Shown: in pieces, positions 1 through 5,779 of the stretch
How positions within the stretch are numbered: position 1 is the first letter of the stretch
Layout: the number at the start of each line of letters is the position of its first letter
Origin: an uncultured Lachnospiraceae bacterium
Lineage (GTDB): Bacteria; Bacillota; Clostridia; Lachnospirales; Lachnospiraceae
NCBI GenBank assembly: GCA_947177925.1
Contig: CAMWWJ010000221.1
Coordinates: 1 to 5,779 of the forward strand
DNA length: 5,779 bases
Reading direction: 5' to 3'
Translations under genes and position numbers: made by a program
The notes under the pieces: generated by a model
Databases searched by the model: none
Seen by the model: the letters and a program-made list of their open reading frames with translations, nothing else
What the model was told of the DNA's origin: nothing

Positions 1-18
1 TATTATATGTTTATAATA
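1..18. repeat. A/T-only inverted repeat at the left edge
   Basis: TATTATA (1-7), four-base spacer TGTT, then TATAATA (12-18) form a perfect 7-bp inverted repeat in the AT-rich 93-bp stretch downstream of the VanZ-like gene. It contains a TATAAT hexamer on the plus strand and a near copy on the minus strand, but no matching -35 element at proper spacing can be seen. With only A/T pairs and no T-tract it is a poor terminator. It could be part of a promoter for a gene outside the window. Confidence 0.35.
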
Positions 19-93
19 TACAAGTGATTTGTGTTTAGTTATTGTTCATAATGTGTTTTTTATGTGAACTCTCCCTTTTTCCTGAAATTCCCT

Positions 94-564
94 TTATGTC
101 CTGCTCTTCCAATAAGAAAACAGCCATCTGCATATTCGGTAGAAATAATAGCCCAGTATTGCTCCAAAGCAGTTAAGCAATATATCATCCACATCGAATT
201 CCCCAAAATGGGACACAAGCTGAAACAGCTCGATGCATAAGGACAGCCAGAAGGAGTGAAGCAGTACAAACCAGCTTTTGCTCATTTTGGGAAAAATGGC
301 AGGAACAAATACACCAAATGGCGCAAATGCCAGAATATTGCCAAAAAGGTTATCAAATCCGTTGATTTCATGGTAATATCTGATATACATTTTTATCGTT
401 TTAAAAGGTACAAGATTGGCTGTATAAACCCCTTTCCTGATCATATCCACATCCCATTCATCCATAATCCCCCGCAGCATGGGAACCGGATATTTAAAAA
501 TGATGAGCCGGATCAACAGCAGGATATAGCCTATAAATCCTATAATTAAAATCTTTCTTTTCAT
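94..564 (-). CDS. VanZ-like family membrane protein
   Basis: Small integral membrane protein of the VanZ-like family, 156 residues. The family is named after VanZ, which raises teicoplanin tolerance in enterococci, but most chromosomal members in Firmicutes have no assigned role. Predicted membrane segments lie at about 5-23, 74-91, 98-117 and 127-149. Family signatures are NLVPFKTI (50-57), DNLFGNILAFAPFG (71-84), IELFQ (111-115) and FDVDDILLNCFGAILGY (123-139), including the conserved acidic DVDD and Asn. The start chosen is ATG 564, preceded by GAGGT and giving MKRKILIIGF with a positive N-terminus before the first helix. A TTG at 576 with AAGGG upstream would add four residues and is an alternative. 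It is the last gene visible, 33 bp after truA. No van ligase or dipeptidase is in the window, so a resistance role is not supported by context. Confidence 0.9.
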   Translation of the reverse strand: MKRKILIIGFIGYILLLIRLIIFKYPVPMLRGIMDEWDVDMIRKGVYTANLVPFKTIKMYIRYYHEINGFDNLFGNILAFAPFGVFVPAIFPKMSKSWFVLLHSFWLSLCIELFQLVSHFGEFDVDDILLNCFGAILGYYFYRICRWLFSYWKSRT

Positions 565-569
565 GGCAT

Positions 570-574
570 ACCTC
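570..574 (-). promoter_or_regulatory. Shine-Dalgarno of the VanZ-like gene
   Basis: GAGGT on the minus strand ends 5 nt before ATG 564 (GAGG plus a 6-nt spacer). It favours this start over the in-frame TTG at 576, which has its own weaker purine stretch (AAGGGA) upstream. Confidence 0.6.
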
Positions 575-597
575 AATGATTCCCTTCTTACTTCCCG

Positions 598-1344
598 TTA
601 CTTTTCATCATATTCCACACTGATCAGCGTCAGACCACACCCGGGCACAAGCTCTCCCGCATTCTCCCTTTTTCCCGATTCAAAAATCTTAAGAATATCC
701 TCCGGTTCTCGCTTTCCGGCGCCTATCTCCAAGAGCGTTCCTGTCATAATCCTTACCATATGATACAAAAAGCCGTTTCCCTCATATAAAAACCGGATTT
801 CCTCATCCTTCTTTGTTATATCTATACAGTCTATTCTTCGAACCGTACTTTTTTTCATCTTCTTTTTTGTACAGAATGCCTTAAAATCATGAGTGCCCTC
901 CAAATATCCGGCTGCCCTCTTCATTGCCTGTAAATCCAGTTTTTCCGGAAAAACATGCACATATCTCCTGCTAAATACATCACGCACCTTCGTATTTCTT
1001 ATCCGGTATAAATAGGTCTTTCTTTTTGCATTTAAACGGCTGTGGAATCGTTCCGACACCTCTGTCACTGAAATCAGGGCAATATCTTCCGGCAAGTATT
1101 GATTTGCATAATTCATTATTTCTTCCTGTGACATAGCCGTCTCTAACTGTACATTGGCCACCTGGCCCAAAGCATGAACACCGGCATCGGTTCTGCCTGA
1201 CCCGGTAACCTCCACCTTCCGCCCTTCCATTTTAGAAAAAATCTGTTCCAGCTTTCCCTGTATAGTATTTTCTGTAGTGTCCTGCCTCTGCCATCCCTTA
1301 TATCGGGTTCCTTCATATTGAATGATCAGCTTATAATTTTTCAA
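598..1344 (-). CDS. truA: tRNA pseudouridine(38-40) synthase TruA
   Basis: TruA converts uridines 38, 39 and/or 40 in the anticodon stem-loop of many tRNAs to pseudouridine, which supports decoding fidelity; it acts as a cytoplasmic homodimer. Taking TTG at 1344 as start gives 248 residues, the standard family size, beginning (M)KNYKLIIQYEGTRYKGWQRQ, a typical TruA N-terminus. The catalytic motif GRTDAGVHA is at 50-58 with Asp53 as nucleophile. Other family motifs are FHSRLNAKRKTYLYRI (100-115), THDFKAFC (151-158), GNGFLYHMVRIMTGTLLEIG (189-208) and the C-terminal VPGCGLTLISVEY (233-245). The TTG is preceded by GGGAG with an 8-nt spacer and overlaps the upstream stop as TTGA. The longer ATG start at 1386 would add 14 residues unlike TruA and overlap the dehydrogenase by 46 bp. 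It ends 33 bp before the VanZ-like gene. Confidence 0.96.
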   Translation of the reverse strand: MKNYKLIIQYEGTRYKGWQRQDTTENTIQGKLEQIFSKMEGRKVEVTGSGRTDAGVHALGQVANVQLETAMSQEEIMNYANQYLPEDIALISVTEVSERFHSRLNAKRKTYLYRIRNTKVRDVFSRRYVHVFPEKLDLQAMKRAAGYLEGTHDFKAFCTKKKMKKSTVRRIDCIDITKKDEEIRFLYEGNGFLYHMVRIMTGTLLEIGAGKREPEDILKIFESGKRENAGELVPGCGLTLISVEYDEK

Positions 1345-2327
1345 GTTGTTATCTCCCAGGGATTCTCTTTTCCCTCCATAAAACATTTGCAGCTTCTTAA
1401 AGAATCCTCAACCACCGTCCTGACACAATTATCCGTATAAAATGCCATGTGATGAGTTACCGTTACATTTGGAAAGCTTCTCAATATGGAAAGCTCCCTG
1501 TTGGTCAGCACATCTGACTTCCGGTCATAATAATAAAGTCCAAATTCATCCTCTACCACGTCAAGTCCTGCTGCCCCTACTCTCTTCTGCTCAATTGCCT
1601 GTATCAAAGCTTCCGACTCAATCAGCGCTCCTCGGGCAGTATTGATTAAAACCACTCCGGGCTTCATTTTCAAAAGGGTCTCCTGATTGATCATATGGAA
1701 GCTGCTTTCCGTCAATGGCATATGCAGGGAAATCACGTCGGACTCCTTCCAAATCTCCTCCAAAGAAACATATTCTGCCTTTTCCTTTACGTCTTCTGAC
1801 TGATACAAATCATAAGCAAGTATTCTGCAGCCAAAGCCGGAAAGATTTTGGATGACTGTTTTTCCAATGCGTCCGGTTCCGATAATGCCTACCGTCAGAT
1901 CCTTCAGTTCTCTTCCAAGATTTCCCGCAAGTGTATAATCCTGGATATTGGTACGTTCTATAATCCTCTTTACCTTACGAATGCTCATAAGAAGCAGCAT
2001 AACGGTATAGTCTGCCACACCATTTGGTCCATATGGAGCATTTCCTACGGCAATCCCATATTCCCTGCAGGCCTCCACATCAATATGGTCATATCCTATC
2101 GTCCTCGTAATTAAATATTCCACGCCACGATCCGCAAATGCCTTTGCAAGATCTCGGTCAATCTTTGTGGTAAGAATGTCAACGCATCGACTTCCCTTTA
2201 CCAAATCCACATTTTCGAAAGCAGGCGCATCCTTACATAATACTAAATCAAGCCCCAATTCCTTTCCATAGGATAAAAACAAATCCTTTTCATCAAAGTC
2301 CCGGCAGCTAAATACCGTTACCTGCAT
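1341..2327 (-). CDS. NAD-dependent D-2-hydroxyacid dehydrogenase (D-lactate dehydrogenase/VanH-like)
   Basis: Cytoplasmic oxidoreductase that should reduce a 2-ketoacid (pyruvate or a branched/aromatic analogue) to the D-2-hydroxyacid with NADH. The protein is 328 residues, the usual length. Visible motifs: N-terminal substrate domain with TRTIGYDHID (74-83), Rossmann GTGRIG 150-155 followed by Asp173 in AYDLY (the acidic residue that favours NAD over NADP), SLHMPLT 200-206, catalytic Arg232 in NTARGALI, Glu259 in GLDVVEDE, and catalytic His293 in THHMAFYT. The Arg/Glu/His triad is complete. The C-terminal YYYDRKSDVL region and AFYT resemble the D-LDH/VanH/D-hydroxyisocaproate branch rather than SerA or PdxB. 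The position before the catalytic His is His instead of the more common Pro. The start chosen is ATG 2327: the bases GGTGA lie 5 nt upstream, whereas the GTG at 2336 directly abuts the purine run. Its stop overlaps the start of truA. Exact substrate unknown. Confidence 0.9.
   Translation of the reverse strand: MQVTVFSCRDFDEKDLFLSYGKELGLDLVLCKDAPAFENVDLVKGSRCVDILTTKIDRDLAKAFADRGVEYLITRTIGYDHIDVEACREYGIAVGNAPYGPNGVADYTVMLLLMSIRKVKRIIERTNIQDYTLAGNLGRELKDLTVGIIGTGRIGKTVIQNLSGFGCRILAYDLYQSEDVKEKAEYVSLEEIWKESDVISLHMPLTESSFHMINQETLLKMKPGVVLINTARGALIESEALIQAIEQKRVGAAGLDVVEDEFGLYYYDRKSDVLTNRELSILRSFPNVTVTHHMAFYTDNCVRTVVEDSLRSCKCFMEGKENPWEITT
1353..1357 (-). promoter_or_regulatory. Shine-Dalgarno of truA deciding a TTG start
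   Basis: GGGAG on the minus strand lies within the last codons of the dehydrogenase, 8 nt before TTG 1344. It supports the non-ATG start and re-initiation by ribosomes that terminate at the overlapping TGA (1343-1341). Confidence 0.75.
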
Positions 2328-2332
2328 CTTAC

Positions 2333-2340
2333 TCACCCTT
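2333..2340 (-). promoter_or_regulatory. Shine-Dalgarno of the dehydrogenase, embedded in the end of the upstream gene
   Basis: The minus strand reads AAGGGTGA, made of the last codons and TGA stop of the AI-2E-family gene. Its GGTGA part matches the 16S anti-Shine-Dalgarno and ends 5 nt before ATG 2327. This favours ATG 2327 over GTG 2336 and suggests translational coupling between the two genes. Confidence 0.6.
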
Positions 2341-3616
2341 TCTTTTCTTTTTCATCCTTTTCCTTCGTCATTTTTTCGGCTGCAGGCTCCGCTGTCTTTT
2401 TCTCTTCCAATTGGGATTCCAGCTTTCTTTCCGCCTCTTTATCGCCTGCCAGATAACGTTTATAATATTCCCTGTCCTTTTTTGTATACACACGAAAAGC
2501 AGTGATGTCCTTTCCCAATATATCCAGACTCTCCCTGACTGTATCAAATACACCCGCATTCACCAGATTTACAAACAGCATTCCAATGGGCACTGCTATA
2601 ATCATTCCCATAACGCCGCCAAACCGCCATCCTATATAAATCAAAAACAAGGTAGGAATGGTTGCAAGCCCTACGGATTCGCCTACGATTTTGGGCTGTA
2701 TGATCTGTCTTACCAGATTTCCAACACACCATAATACAGTAAATCCAACAGCCTCATAATAATGTCCCTGAAACAACTCAATCACTGCCCATGGCATTAA
2801 AACAGCACCCATTCCGAAAATAGGCAGAATATCAATCAGGGCAATGATCAGGGCAATCAGGGCAAAATACTTTACTCTGAGCAATAAAAGTCCAATAAAT
2901 AAAATCACATAAATTCTTGCTTCAATTTTTATTTGCGCCTTTACATAGCCTCCCACAGCAGTCGCAAGGCTTTCATAAACGATGTGCCACTTATTTTGAA
3001 TAAAAACAGGCGTAACCTTTTTAATAAATGCAATCACACTGTCTCTTTCCGCAATAAAAAAATAGGCTGACAAAAGACAAATAATAATATTGACAATGGC
3101 TGACGGCAGGTTTTTTGCAAAGTTTCCCACTGCATCCACAGTAGGCTCGCTGAGCTTGCCCACAAAATTTCCAATGTCCGTACTTAAAGAGCCAAAAAAC
3201 TCTTCTACTCCCTGCCTTACCTCCAAAGGCAGATCATCGTACAGTTTAGAAGCCTTATCGCCCATTTCAACAAAGGTCTCTTCCACGGTTTCCCATGCCC
3301 GGGGCAGCGTAGTCAGAAATCCCGCTATTTCGTGAACGAGAAAGGAAATGCCTCCATACAGTACCAGCGAAACGAGAGCTATCACTGCTGCAATCAAAAA
3401 AACAGAAACCGCTTTTCTCCTAATCTTTATTTTCTTTTCCACAAATCCCACCAGTGGGTTGGATACCCATGCAATCAGCCAGCCAATTACAAAGGGGCTA
3501 AAGAATATCAGCACTCTTGGAACCAGAAAGACAACAAGCAGCATGCCAAGCAGTGCAATCAGAAAGTTTAAGGTTATTTTTCCATAATGCCAAAATCCAT
3601 CTCTCATGATTTTCAC
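2333..3616 (-). CDS. AI-2E family (UPF0118/PerM-type) integral membrane protein
   Basis: Polytopic inner-membrane protein of the AI-2E transporter family, 427 residues. Members have been linked to autoinducer-2 export (TqsA), Na+/H+ exchange and spore formation (YtvI), so the substrate here cannot be named. Hydrophobic segments are visible at about 15-34, 36-52, 70-92, 172-190, 234-247, 250-268, 270-298 and 315-352. A long amphipathic soluble stretch lies at about 100-170, between the third and fourth segments. Family-type motifs are DILPIFGMG with a later Pro (262-275), RQIIQPKIVGESVGL (303-317) and RFGGVMGMIIAVPIG (331-345). The last 50 residues (378-427) are a highly charged Lys/Glu tail, predicted cytoplasmic. 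The start is uncertain: GTG at 3616 has AGGA only 4 nt upstream, while ATG at 3607 (three residues shorter) has AGGA 13 nt upstream. A sporulation YtvI-like role is possible but unproven. It sits 9 bp after engB. Confidence 0.9.
   Translation of the reverse strand: MKIMRDGFWHYGKITLNFLIALLGMLLVVFLVPRVLIFFSPFVIGWLIAWVSNPLVGFVEKKIKIRRKAVSVFLIAAVIALVSLVLYGGISFLVHEIAGFLTTLPRAWETVEETFVEMGDKASKLYDDLPLEVRQGVEEFFGSLSTDIGNFVGKLSEPTVDAVGNFAKNLPSAIVNIIICLLSAYFFIAERDSVIAFIKKVTPVFIQNKWHIVYESLATAVGGYVKAQIKIEARIYVILFIGLLLLRVKYFALIALIIALIDILPIFGMGAVLMPWAVIELFQGHYYEAVGFTVLWCVGNLVRQIIQPKIVGESVGLATIPTLFLIYIGWRFGGVMGMIIAVPIGMLFVNLVNAGVFDTVRESLDILGKDITAFRVYTKKDREYYKRYLAGDKEAERKLESQLEEKKTAEPAAEKMTKEKDEKEKKG
2835..2864. 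repeat. Three in-frame copies of ATCAGGGCA inside the AI-2E-family gene
   Basis: ATCAGGGCA (plus strand) occurs at 2835-2843, 2847-2855 and 2856-2864, offset by 12 and 9 bases, so all copies keep the reading frame. On the coding strand they give three Ala-Leu-Ile units within residues 252-261, in a predicted membrane segment. This is most likely local duplication tolerated by a hydrophobic helix. Confidence 0.7.
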
Positions 3617-3625
3617 TCTTTCCTG

Positions 3626-4213
3626 TTAATGCTGAAGCAATTCTTCGATTAGCTGATAAATCTCCTCTCTGCCCTGCTTCGACTGCGCTGAAAAGGGAAT
3701 CAGAATCGTATCCTTTTCCACTTCAAGCCCTGTCCTTATCATTTTTATATGCTTTTGAAGCTGGGAGCGGTTAATTTTATCCGCCTTTGTTGCAATGATG
3801 ATAGGGTGAAATCCATTGCTCAATATCCACTCATACATCTGTCTGTCATTGGCAGAAGGCTCATGCCGTATATCAATCAGCAAAAATACTGCCTGTAAAG
3901 TCTTTGACCGCTTCAAATACTTTTCAATCATCTTTCCCCATTTTGCCTTTTCCTCTTTGGAAACCTTGGCATACCCATATCCCGGCAGATCCACGAAATA
4001 CAGCTCCTCATTGATATTGTAAAAATTAATAGTCTGGGTCTTTCCCGGCTGTGCAGAGGTTCTGGCATAGGATTTTCGATTCATGAGGGCATTGATCAGC
4101 GAGGATTTCCCTACATTGCTTTTTCCGGCAAATGCGATTTCCGGCTTTGTATTTTGGGGAATGGTACTTGTAACACCACATACTGTTTCCAGATTGACAC
4201 TTTTGATAATCAT
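3626..4213 (-). CDS. engB: Ribosome biogenesis GTP-binding protein EngB/YsxC
   Basis: EngB (YsxC/YihA) is a small TRAFAC-class GTPase that binds the 50S subunit and is needed late in its assembly; it is essential in many bacteria. The 195-residue length is typical. All G motifs are visible: G1 GKSNVGKS 30-37, G2 region with conserved Thr in QPGKTQTINF 55-64, G3 DLPG 75-78 followed by the family-typical YGYAKV, G4 TKAD 142-145, G5 SAQ 175-177. The start chosen is the ATG at 4213 because AAGGAG lies 6 nt upstream and the protein then begins MIIKSVNLE, as EngB proteins normally do. The ATG at 4264 would add 17 residues unlike the family and has no good ribosome binding site. It lies downstream of lon and 9 bp upstream of the next gene, so it is probably co-transcribed with both. 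Confidence 0.97.
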   Translation of the reverse strand: MIIKSVNLETVCGVTSTIPQNTKPEIAFAGKSNVGKSSLINALMNRKSYARTSAQPGKTQTINFYNINEELYFVDLPGYGYAKVSKEEKAKWGKMIEKYLKRSKTLQAVFLLIDIRHEPSANDRQMYEWILSNGFHPIIIATKADKINRSQLQKHIKMIRTGLEVEKDTILIPFSAQSKQGREEIYQLIEELLQH

Positions 4214-4219
4214 TTTTCT

Positions 4220-4225
4220 CTCCTT
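4220..4225 (-). promoter_or_regulatory. Shine-Dalgarno of engB
   Basis: The minus strand reads AAGGAG followed by six bases (AGAAAA) and ATG. This near-perfect site decides the engB start at 4213 over the longer in-frame ATG at 4264. Confidence 0.85.
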
Positions 4226-4285
4226 TTTTCCGTTCAGCCAGCATATGTCCTGACAGCAATTCATTCCCGTCCCGGCTTTTCTGTC

Positions 4286-5779
4286 CTAGCCTGCAAATGC
4301 CGTTTCTATTACGTCTTCGATATGTTCTGCAAATAGAATTTCCAGCCCATCCTTGATTTCACCGGAAATTTCCTCTATATCCTTTTGATTTTCCTTTGGT
4401 ACAAACACTGTTTGGATGCCGGCTTCCTTTGCCGCCAGTATTTTTTCCTTCAGTCCTCCAACAGGAAGCACTCTGCCTCTTAATGTAATCTCACCAGTCA
4501 TTGCCACATCTCTTCTTACCTTTTTTCCGGCAATGGCAGACAGCATGGCTAATGCCATTGTGACTCCGGCGCTGGGTCCGTCCTTTGGCACAGCTCCTTC
4601 CGGAATATGAATATGAATATCATGTTTTTCAAAAAAATCATCCTGTATTTTGTATTTTTCACTAACAGAACGGATATAGCTAAGCCCTGCTTTCGCAGAT
4701 TCCTTCATCACGTCACCAAGCTGTCCCGTAAGCTCCAGCTTACCCTTGCCTGCCATAACATTCACTTCGATTTCCAGCGTATCACCGCCTACGCTTGTCC
4801 AGGCAAGGCCTCTTACAATGCCCACCTGGTCTTTTCCGCTAATTTTATCCCGGGAGTATCTGGGCTTTCCAAGATATTCTTCCAGATTACCGGCAGTCAC
4901 TTTTATAACCGCTTTTCTGTCCTTAAGAATTTCTCTGGCAGCTTTTCTGCAGACTGCCCCCAGCTTTCTTTCTAACTCCCTGACTCCTGCCTCTCTTGTA
5001 TAACAGGCAATCATATCCTTCAGCGCTTTATCGCTGATGGTCAATTGCTTTTCCGAAATGCCATTCTTCTTTTTCTGTTTCTTAACAAGATGCTCCTTTG
5101 CAATATGGAACTTTTCATTGGAAGTATAGCTGGTAACCTGAATAATTTCCATACGGTCTTTCAATGGACCTTTTATCTCTGACAGATCATTGGCAGTTGT
5201 AATAAACAACACCTCTGATAAATCCATGGGAAGCTCTATGTAATGATCCCTGAATTTTTTATTCTGCTCTCCATCTAACACCTCTAACAGCGCAGCCGAA
5301 GTATCTCCCTTGTAATCCTTGCCGATTTTGTCGATTTCGTCCAAAAGCATTAAAGGATTTTTTACGCCTGCTTCCTTTAATGCCATGGCAATCCGGCCTG
5401 GCATGGCGCCCACATAAGTCTTCCGATGCCCTCTGATTTCCGCCTCATCATGAATGCCGCCAAGGCTGATGCGCACGTATTCTTTATTTAAGGCTCTTGC
5501 CATGCTTTTTGCAATAGAAGTCTTTCCGGTTCCGGGAGGCCCTACCAGACAAATAATAGGTCCCGAACCCTTTTTGGTCAAGGCACGTACTGCCAGAAAC
5601 TCCAAAATCCGTTCCTTCACTTTCGAAAGTCCATAATGGTCTTCTTCCAATATTTCCTCTGCCCTGTCCAGATCCAGGCTGTCCTTTGACCTTTTATCCC
5701 ATGGCATTTCCAGAAGAGTTTCTATGTAGCTTCTTTCCACTACACTTTCCGAGCTGATTCCGGACACATTTTCAAACCG
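4286..5779 (-). CDS. lon: ATP-dependent protease Lon (LonA type), C-terminal 497 residues, 5' end outside window
   Basis: Lon is a cytoplasmic homo-oligomeric AAA+ serine protease that unfolds and degrades damaged and short-lived regulatory proteins. The frame stays open to the window edge (first visible residues RFENVSG), so the start is missing. Compared with E. coli Lon, roughly 275 N-terminal residues (substrate-binding domain and part of the coiled coil) are absent. Numbering from the first visible residue: conserved E..YIETLLEMPW linker about 14-27, Walker A GPPGTGKT 80-87, Walker B LMLLDEIDK 143-151, sensor-1 TTAND 194-198, arginine finger in KDRMEII at R209, sensor-2 region GVRELER 265-271. 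The protease domain has GPSAG with catalytic Ser403 and GGLKEK with catalytic Lys446, spaced 43 residues as in E. coli S679/K722. The soluble ATPase and lack of membrane segments indicate LonA, not LonB. All key residues are intact and the stop is TAG. The promoter is not in the window. engB follows 72 bp downstream, the same order as in Bacillus (lonA-ysxC). Confidence 0.97.
   Translation of the reverse strand, partial: RFENVSGISSESVVERSYIETLLEMPWDKRSKDSLDLDRAEEILEEDHYGLSKVKERILEFLAVRALTKKGSGPIICLVGPPGTGKTSIAKSMARALNKEYVRISLGGIHDEAEIRGHRKTYVGAMPGRIAMALKEAGVKNPLMLLDEIDKIGKDYKGDTSAALLEVLDGEQNKKFRDHYIELPMDLSEVLFITTANDLSEIKGPLKDRMEIIQVTSYTSNEKFHIAKEHLVKKQKKKNGISEKQLTISDKALKDMIACYTREAGVRELERKLGAVCRKAAREILKDRKAVIKVTAGNLEEYLGKPRYSRDKISGKDQVGIVRGLAWTSVGGDTLEIEVNVMAGKGKLELTGQLGDVMKESAKAGLSYIRSVSEKYKIQDDFFEKHDIHIHIPEGAVPKDGPSAGVTMALAMLSAIAGKKVRRDVAMTGEITLRGRVLPVGGLKEKILAAKEAGIQTVFVPKENQKDIEEISGEIKDGLEILFAEHIEDVIETAFAG

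Noticed and set aside
46..69. GTTCA...TGAAC inverted repeat as a terminator of the operon
   Set aside because: It has only 5-bp arms, a loop of about 14 bases and no T-run after it on the minus strand.
256..549. 97-codon open frame on the plus strand opposite the VanZ-like gene
   Set aside because: It lies wholly antisense to a well-supported gene and its product resembles no protein family.
94..2327. Glycopeptide-resistance (van) cluster
   Set aside because: Only VanH-like and VanZ-like relatives are present; there is no ligase, dipeptidase or sensor/regulator pair in the window, and both families are common in susceptible Firmicutes.
3332..3587. Two overlapping plus-strand open frames opposite the start of the AI-2E-family gene
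   Set aside because: They are antisense to a clear membrane-protein gene, and the His/Asn/Gln-rich or Ser/Thr-rich products look like reverse-strand noise.
4211..4264. Upstream ATG start of engB adding 17 residues (MNCCQDICW...)
   Set aside because: There is no good ribosome binding site before it, whereas AAGGAG stands 6 nt before ATG 4213 and gives the normal EngB N-terminus.
4602..4623. ATATGA-like tandem hexamers resembling a microsatellite
   Set aside because: They encode the HIHIHIPEG stretch of the conserved Lon motif preceding the catalytic serine, so the coding constraint explains them.
4607..4975. 122-codon open frame on the plus strand inside lon
   Set aside because: It is a shadow of the conserved Lon coding sequence; the composition reflects complementary codons and no family motif is present.
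1..5779. CRISPR arrays, tRNA/rRNA genes, insertion sequences or attachment sites
   Set aside because: The window is almost fully occupied by six intact or edge-truncated coding genes; I saw no regularly spaced repeats, tRNA-like cloverleaf, transposase motifs or terminal inverted repeats.

Overview
The window is a compact block of six genes, all on the minus strand and in the order lon (5' end cut off by the window edge), engB/ysxC, an AI-2E-family membrane protein, a VanH-like D-2-hydroxyacid dehydrogenase, truA and a VanZ-like membrane protein. Moderate-to-low GC, purine-rich coding strands, strong AGGAGG-type ribosome binding sites, use of GTG/TTG starts and the lonA-ysxC neighbourhood (also known in Bacillus) point to Firmicutes. 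The D-lactate-dehydrogenase-like and VanZ-like genes fit a clostridial genome, possibly Lachnospiraceae. The family-level placement is inference from protein style, not a database result.

Reading along the minus strand (right to left): 5779-4286 is the AAA+ and protease part of Lon. After a 72-bp gap with no visible terminator comes the ribosome-assembly GTPase EngB (4213-3626). The AI-2E-family protein (3616-2333) follows 9 bp later and ends in a Lys/Glu-rich cytoplasmic tail. The codons of that tail and its stop double as the Shine-Dalgarno of the dehydrogenase (2327-1341). The dehydrogenase stop overlaps a TTG start of truA (1344-598). A VanZ-like protein (564-94) closes the visible unit. 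Positions 1-93 are AT-rich, contain no gene and show no convincing terminator. Intergenic distances of 72, 9, 5, -4 and 33 bp and the absence of hairpin/T-tract terminators make one polycistronic transcript likely. Its promoter would lie to the right of the window, upstream of lon.

Functionally this is mostly housekeeping: protein quality control (Lon), 50S subunit assembly (EngB) and tRNA pseudouridylation (TruA), joined by two membrane proteins and one NAD-dependent 2-ketoacid reductase. The least predictable part is the insertion of a VanH-like dehydrogenase between these genes, with a VanZ-like gene nearby. No VanA/VanX-type ligase or dipeptidase is present, so this is not a glycopeptide-resistance cluster as seen. 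I do not see a new defence, mobile or RNA system in this window. The observations worth following are start-site corrections, translational coupling and the unknown substrate of the dehydrogenase.
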